Below are positions 6,784-10,279 of a stretch of DNA of 10,279 bases, piece by piece (within the stretch, counting starts at the first letter, position 1; each line of letters opens with the position of its first letter). Below the pieces are notes generated by a model. The model did not search any database and was not told the DNA's origin. It saw only the letters and a list, made by a program, of their open reading frames with translations. Made by a program: the position numbers and the translations under genes. This stretch comes from JBBQXK01 sp038251625 (lineage in GTDB: Bacteria; Pseudomonadota; Alphaproteobacteria; Rhodobacterales; Rhodobacteraceae): NCBI GenBank assembly GCA_038251625.1, contig JBBSBE010000133.1:1-10279 (forward strand), given 5' to 3'.

Positions 6784-7440
6784 ATGCGCGCCCGCTCTCT
6801 TGTCCTCGTCGCATTGGGCCTCGCCGCAGCGCCAGCCATGGCCAAGGACTATGGCCAGCTGGCACCTGTCACGCCCGTCATCGAACCTGATCTGCTCGCG
6901 ATGATCGAGCAAAAGCTGCTGGCCGCCAAAAAGTCCGGCAAGATCGATACAATGAACCGCGAGCTCGCGGTCAGGACGGAAGCCAAGGTGCGCCGCCCGC
7001 CTCCGGTTGCCGGGATGGGCCGTTCGACGACATTGCGCAGCTGGAGCTTTGATCCAACGATCACGGTCGGCTCGGATATTTTCGACAATCGCGGCAATCT
7101 GATTGCGCCGGCGGGGCGCAAGATCAATCCGCTCGACACGGTCGGCCTGCGTCAGAGCCTGGTGTTCATCGACGGCGATGATCCGGCGCAGGTGCGCTGG
7201 GCCATGTCGTCGACAACCCAGCTCAATGCCAAGCTCATCCTGACATCGGGATCACCCTTTTCGCTGATGAAGGCCGAGCAAAGGCGGTTCTACTTTGACC
7301 AGGAAGGCAAACTGACCGGCAAGTTCGGTATCCGCCATGTTCCCGCTGTCGTTGAACAAGCCGGACGGGTCCTCAAGATCACCGAAATGCCGGTCCCGGC
7401 GATGCGGTCAGCTGACCCCAAACAGGGAGCCGGTCGATGA
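6784..7440 (+). CDS. traW: TraW, periplasmic F-type pilus assembly protein
   Basis: This 218-residue protein has a clear signal peptide (1-20, ending APAMA before KDYGQL). After an amphipathic helical region (about 34-68) comes the family hallmark: SFDPTITVGSDIFDNRG (88-104), then AGRKINPLDTVGL (110-122) and LVFIDGDDPAQVRWA (126-140). The end holds a thioredoxin-fold-like part with FGIRHVPAVV (181-190), but without redox cysteines. TraW works with TrbC and TraU in pilus assembly in the periplasm. In some elements TraW and TrbC are fused; here they are separate genes. It starts 2 bases after the traF stop and has only a weak ribosome site, so coupling is likely. The stop overlaps the next ATG (ATGA). 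Confidence 0.95.
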   Translation: MRARSLVLVALGLAAAPAMAKDYGQLAPVTPVIEPDLLAMIEQKLLAAKKSGKIDTMNRELAVRTEAKVRRPPPVAGMGRSTTLRSWSFDPTITVGSDIFDNRGNLIAPAGRKINPLDTVGLRQSLVFIDGDDPAQVRWAMSSTTQLNAKLILTSGSPFSLMKAEQRRFYFDQEGKLTGKFGIRHVPAVVEQAGRVLKITEMPVPAMRSADPKQGAGR

Positions 7441-7676
7441 TCGCAGCCATCAACACAGATAGCCGCTACCGCGCCTTCCTGGCAGCGCACCCAGGCATCT
7501 GGGGGGAGGTCGGCGCAGAAGACGACCGCGAGTGTGTCGCCGTGCTGCTGTCCGAGCGCACAGCGCTTGGTCTCCCGCCGTTGCCGGCCCCCATCGCCGC
7601 CCGGCTTGGCATCGTCCTGCTGCCGCCCGCGCGTTCTTCTCGGGCTTCCCGTACCCGCAAGGGAGACCGTCTGTGA
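7437..7676 (+). CDS. Small soluble protein of unknown function between traW and traU
   Basis: This 79-residue frame overlaps the traW stop (ATGA) and the next start (GTGA) and has a good ribosome site (AGGGAG at 7424-7429, 7 bases before the ATG). Its codons strongly favour G or C at the third position, as in the neighbours, so it looks truly coding. The N-terminal part (MIAAINTDSRYRAFLAAHPGI) could form a helix. A short acidic part (EVGAEDDRE) with a single cysteine (C33) follows, then a Pro/Leu-rich stretch, and the end is strongly basic (ARSSRASRTRKGDR). There is no signal peptide or convincing membrane helix, so it is probably cytoplasmic. I do not recognise the family, and F has no gene here. 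Confidence 0.68.
   Translation: MIAAINTDSRYRAFLAAHPGIWGEVGAEDDRECVAVLLSERTALGLPPLPAPIAARLGIVLLPPARSSRASRTRKGDRL
7659..7666 (+). promoter_or_regulatory. Ribosome binding site that favours a GTG start at 7673
   Basis: AAGGGAGA ends 6 bases before GTG 7673 and 12 bases before ATG 7679. The shorter distance and the GTGA overlap with the upstream stop favour the GTG. Confidence 0.6.
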
Positions 7677-7999
7677 ACATGATTGATCAGGCGCGTATGG
7701 TGCCGCCACCGGCACCGCAGCCCGTGCGCTTGCAGCGTCTTCGGGTCGTTAGCGGCTTTCTGCTCTTTTATTCCGCAATGTCAGCCGTCTTCATCAAACA
7801 GATCGCCGCAATCGGCATCTACGCTGTCGCGTTTGTTGCGTTGTTGATGCTCGCCGCTGTCGTGTCGGCGGCCGTTTACTGGATCAGGCGTCAGCGCCTC
7901 GAACGCGAATATTGGACCGATGACCGCTACACCGAACACATGGTCCGGGTTGTCGAGGAGCTCAACACCAAGGCCGACTCTGACAGGACTGCGTCATGA
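7673..7999 (+). CDS. Small two-helix membrane protein of unknown function before traU
   Basis: With the GTG start at 7673 the protein has 108 residues (106 from the ATG at 7679). A Pro-rich, basic N-terminus (about 1-24) precedes two hydrophobic stretches at about 25-41 and 47-71, joined by a short KQ-containing turn. A charged, helical C-terminal tail follows (RRQRLEREYWTDDRYTEHM and on to the end). The Arg residues on both sides suggest a hairpin in the inner membrane with both ends in the cytoplasm. The frame is open further upstream, but that part only shadows the preceding gene. I do not recognise the family. Its overall plan (short protein, two helices, charged tail) resembles the 132-residue gene after traC, but I see no sequence similarity. 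The stop overlaps the traU ATG. Confidence 0.78.
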   Translation: MNMIDQARMVPPPAPQPVRLQRLRVVSGFLLFYSAMSAVFIKQIAAIGIYAVAFVALLMLAAVVSAAVYWIRRQRLEREYWTDDRYTEHMVRVVEELNTKADSDRTAS

Positions 8000-9015
8000 G
8001 GCGCGCTTTGACCAAATTTGCCGCCGGGCTGGCGCTGCTGGCCGGGATTGGCACAGCGACGCCGTCACAGGCGGGCGGCGTCGGCGTTTGCACCGGGCAT
8101 TTCGTCAATCCGATCACCGACATTTGCTGGGGCTGCCTGTTCCCGCTCTCGATCGGCGCATTTTCGATATGGCCGTCCGACAAGGCTGATCCGAGCAACC
8201 CGGCGTTTCCGATCTGCGCCTGTGGCACGCCGGTTCCGCGGCTCGGCATTGCGATGGGGTTCTGGGAGCCGGTCCGGCTTGCCGATGTAACGATGAAGCC
8301 ATGGTGCTTCGTCAATCTTGGCGGCATCAAGCTCGATCCAGGGTTCGACATTGGCTTCAAGTCGATGTCGGGACCATCGGCTGTCGGCGGCGACCAGCAG
8401 ATGAACGGTGGCTGGCATGTCCATTGGTACATGTATCCGCTCATCTACTGGCTCGAGCTGATTGGCGATTTTCTGTGCCTCGAGCCGGGCTCGATCGATA
8501 TTCTTTACCTGACAGAGATCGATCCGCTCTGGCAGGACAGCGAATTGACGCTGATCATCAATCCCGAAGCGGTGATCTTTGCCAATCCGCTCGCGGTTGC
8601 GGCGTGCGCTGCCGATTGTGTTGCCTCGAGCCTGCATCTGCCGACCGATCCGCTGTTCTGGTGTGCGGGGTGCCAGGGCACGATGTATCCGCTCAACGGC
8701 AATATCGCTGCCCAATACGGTCATGTGCAGGGCAGCCGCCTCGCGCTCGATCGCTTCGCCTACAAGCTCCACCGTGAGCTTATCGCCTGGGGCACATCGG
8801 GTGGTGAGGCGCTGTGCGGCAAAGTCATCATGCCGATCATGCGCAAGTCACAATATCGCTTCCAGATGGTCAACCCGGTGCCGAGCACATTTGGCCCCGG
8901 CACCTGCCCACCGATCGGCGCGACGACCGCGATCGGCTCGGGACAGATGGTCCCCGTCATCGGTGAGGACATGGGCTATCTTGTCTGGCGCAAACGCAAT
9001 TGCTGCGTGTTGTGA
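7996..9015 (+). CDS. traU: TraU, cysteine-rich periplasmic F-type pilus assembly and DNA transfer protein
   Basis: The 339-residue length is close to F TraU (about 330). A signal peptide (1-26, ending TPSQA) is followed by the family start: C32, then NPITDICWGCLFPL with C44/C47, PICACG with C74/C76, and KPWC with C104. About 15 cysteines are present in all, including AACAADC and FWCAGCQG in the middle and a final NCC. The central region (MYPLIYWLELIGDFLCL and the following EIDPLWQDSELT) is also typical of TraU. TraU is a periplasmic protein needed for DNA transfer and, to a lesser extent, for pilus formation. It needs many disulfides, which fits the DsbC-like gene upstream. The ATG overlaps the preceding stop, with a modest AGGA 7 bases upstream. 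Confidence 0.96.
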   Translation: MRRALTKFAAGLALLAGIGTATPSQAGGVGVCTGHFVNPITDICWGCLFPLSIGAFSIWPSDKADPSNPAFPICACGTPVPRLGIAMGFWEPVRLADVTMKPWCFVNLGGIKLDPGFDIGFKSMSGPSAVGGDQQMNGGWHVHWYMYPLIYWLELIGDFLCLEPGSIDILYLTEIDPLWQDSELTLIINPEAVIFANPLAVAACAADCVASSLHLPTDPLFWCAGCQGTMYPLNGNIAAQYGHVQGSRLALDRFAYKLHRELIAWGTSGGEALCGKVIMPIMRKSQYRFQMVNPVPSTFGPGTCPPIGATTAIGSGQMVPVIGEDMGYLVWRKRNCCVL

Positions 9016-9818
9016 TGGGGGTTCTGGCTTTCCGTTCCAAAGCAGCTGCCTCGCCCCTTCGCGCGGTCGAGCTGGGCGTTCTGATGCTGCTTTGCACAGG
9101 CTCGCTGGGCGCCGCGGGCACGCCGGCGGGGGCGCAGGTGGTTGAAGGTGTCGATGCCGGCGCTGCCCGTGCCAAGGCCAAGGCGCAAGCCAGGGACCTT
9201 GAATCCTTCACGACCGAAGTGATGAAGCGCGGCGAAGCGCTGCGCGCCGACGCCGAGGCAACAAAGGCGGCAGGGATGGCCAACCGCGCCCGGCTCGGTT
9301 CGGTGAAAACCGGTGGTGCCAAAGGCGTGTTCGACTTCGATGCCATGATCGCCGGGGCCGACAAGGTGGCGGCCGGAGCAAAGCCGTCGCGGCCCCGTTT
9401 CATCGCCTTTGCCAGTCTGTCGATGCCGACCGCCTCGCTCAAAGCCATGATGCGCGATGTGTCGAAGGCGGGCGGTGTCGTCGTCTTTCGCGGCTTGAAG
9501 AACAACTCGGTGAAGGACTTCATGGCCGGGCTGCAACCGGCGGTCGAAAAAGGCCAGGCGCTCGACGGCATCGGCATCGACCCGAGACTGTTTCGGGCGT
9601 TCGATGTGACCGCGGTCCCGACCTATGCAGTGGTCTCGTCGGATTTTGATCCCTGTGACGGCTTTCACTGCACCACGCAGCTGCCGCCATTCGATCGCAT
9701 GACCGGCAACGTCACCACCGAATACGCGCTGACGACCTTTGCCAGGGGGCAGGGGCCTGGCGCTGCGACCGCCAGGGTCTATCTTGGACGCCTCAAGACG
9801 GCGGACGGCGCGAAGTGA
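9015..9818 (+). CDS. trbC: TrbC, F-type periplasmic pilus assembly protein
   Basis: Counted from ATG 9015, the protein has 267 residues. It has a signal sequence (about 15-40, ending TPAGA), then a highly charged helical segment that could form a coiled coil (about 48-92). The TrbC thioredoxin-fold-like domain follows: RFIAFASLSMP (128-138), VVVFRGL (155-161), IDPRLFRAFDV (188-198), VPTYAVV (201-207) and a GNVTTEYAL end (231-239). TrbC acts with TraW and TraU in pilus assembly. An insert after the VPTYAVV strand carries a cysteine pair, C214 and C219. The start is uncertain: ATG 9015 forms TGATG with the traU stop, GTG 9012 forms GTGA, and a TTG at 9000 is also in frame. None has a good ribosome site, so re-initiation after traU is likely. 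Confidence 0.93.
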   Translation: MGVLAFRSKAAASPLRAVELGVLMLLCTGSLGAAGTPAGAQVVEGVDAGAARAKAKAQARDLESFTTEVMKRGEALRADAEATKAAGMANRARLGSVKTGGAKGVFDFDAMIAGADKVAAGAKPSRPRFIAFASLSMPTASLKAMMRDVSKAGGVVVFRGLKNNSVKDFMAGLQPAVEKGQALDGIGIDPRLFRAFDVTAVPTYAVVSSDFDPCDGFHCTTQLPPFDRMTGNVTTEYALTTFARGQGPGAATARVYLGRLKTADGAK

Positions 9819-9831
9819 TCCGTCACCCGCC

Positions 9832-10279
9832 ATGCCTGCCCTGCCGCCGCGACGGCGCTGCATAGCCGTGGGCATCGCGCGCCTTGGCTTTGCCCTCATG
9901 CTGGCGGCGATCGCCGTGGCCGGCCACGCGGGACCGATGGGGCCGGTTCATGACGACGGCAAGGCGTTTGGCGAAAGTCTGAAGCCCAATGTTGCCGTCC
10001 AGTCCAGGACCGCGCCGGACGCCGATCGCGTTCCCGGCTTTACGCCAGCGCCGCCGCAAGCGTCCTATTATTCGGATCCGTCATCGCTGGCGCCGGCGGC
10101 GGCGGCCGCGGCGCCTTCATCGACAGGGTATCAGGCGGTGACGACCAGCATGGGATCGCGCGCCACCTTCGCAAAGGTCGATCTCGATGCGGTCGTTGCA
10201 CCGGGCAAGGCGGTTGCCGCCGATCCGACAAGTTATGTGAGCGGTTTTGGTGCAACGGGCACGCCCGGCAATTGTCACC
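9832..10279 (+). CDS. traN: TraN, mating-pair stabilisation protein, N-terminal fragment (3' end cut by window)
   Basis: An open frame starts at ATG 9832 and runs off the window end after 149 codons. The basic start (PPRRRC) and hydrophobic stretch (about 11-31) form a signal peptide that probably ends near GHA (residue 33). The next part (DDGKAFGESLKP, then RVPGFTPAPP and SYYSDPSSL) has the layout of the mature TraN N-terminus. TraN is a large, cysteine-rich outer-membrane protein that stabilises mating pairs. The first mature cysteine appears only at the very end (GNCH). An Ala-rich run (about residues 91-98) lies in between. The call rests on these motifs and on the traU-trbC-traN order of F. 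It starts 13 bases after the trbC stop, the widest gap in the window, with no clear ribosome site. A GTG at 9815 meets a stop after 16 codons and is not the start. Confidence 0.8.
   Translation, partial: MPALPPRRRCIAVGIARLGFALMLAAIAVAGHAGPMGPVHDDGKAFGESLKPNVAVQSRTAPDADRVPGFTPAPPQASYYSDPSSLAPAAAAAAPSSTGYQAVTTSMGSRATFAKVDLDAVVAPGKAVAADPTSYVSGFGATGTPGNCH

Noticed and set aside
7532..7672. Longer N-terminus for the 108-residue gene from ATG 7532
   Set aside because: The extra part is an Arg/Pro/Ala-rich shadow of the preceding 79-residue gene. A ribosome site and a GTGA overlap mark 7673.
8065..8772. 235-codon antisense open frame opposite traU
   Set aside because: The + strand frame is a textbook TraU with signal peptide and conserved cysteines. 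The antisense product is Arg-rich with no domain.
9819..9831. Possible promoter or terminator between trbC and traN
   Set aside because: The gap is only 13 bases and shows no -35/-10 pair and no hairpin with a T run.
8976..9899. 307-codon antisense open frame opposite trbC
   Set aside because: It mirrors the coding frame of trbC, which has clear family motifs. Long antisense frames are expected in high-GC genes with strong third-position bias. It shows no recognisable domain.
10081..10120. GC-rich run near the traN start as a repeat element
   Set aside because: The short gcg/gcc-rich run encodes an Ala-rich stretch in the traN frame. It is low-complexity coding sequence, not a repeat array.

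Overview
This window is an internal piece of one long, tightly packed operon for an F-type (type IV secretion) conjugative transfer apparatus. All supported genes lie on the + strand. The gene order (end of traB, dsbC-like, traV, traC, trbI-like, S26 peptidase traF, traW, traU, trbC, start of traN) follows the F plasmid transfer operon, with differences typical of environmental alphaproteobacterial conjugative elements. The high GC content, strong G/C preference at third codon positions, and an S26 peptidase TraF and DsbC-like protein inside an F-type operon suggest a plasmid or integrative element of an alphaproteobacterium, most likely a sphingomonad. That host assignment is inference; no replication, partition or chromosomal marker gene is present.

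Layout. Positions 1-334 hold the C-terminus of the inner-membrane scaffold TraB. Then come a periplasmic disulfide isomerase (331-1149), a 39-codon hydrophobic small ORF (1146-1265), an unusually long outer-membrane lipoprotein TraV (1265-2602) and the VirB4-class ATPase TraC (2599-5154). They are followed by a two-helix membrane protein of unknown function (5135-5533), a TrbI-like protein with a proline-rich tail (5530-6213), the S26 peptidase TraF (6203-6781) and TraW (6784-7440). Two small unknown genes come next (7437-7676, 7673-7999), then the cysteine-rich TraU (7996-9015), TrbC (9015-9818) and the signal peptide and N-terminus of TraN (9832 to the window end).

How the parts fit. TraB and TraV build the envelope-spanning core. 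TraC powers pilus assembly from the cytoplasmic face. TrbI, TraW, TraU and TrbC are pilus assembly and stabilisation factors, and TraN stabilises mating pairs at the outer membrane. The DsbC-like protein probably folds the cysteine-rich periplasmic members, TraU above all. The S26 peptidase may mature, and possibly cyclise, the pilin or another substrate.

Nearly every junction is a 1-4 base stop/start overlap, and no gap between genes exceeds 13 bases. I see no internal promoter, terminator, RNA gene, repeat array or insertion sequence. The least explained parts are the four small genes that have no counterpart in the textbook F operon (39, 132, 79 and 108 codons) and the roughly 300-residue extension of TraV.
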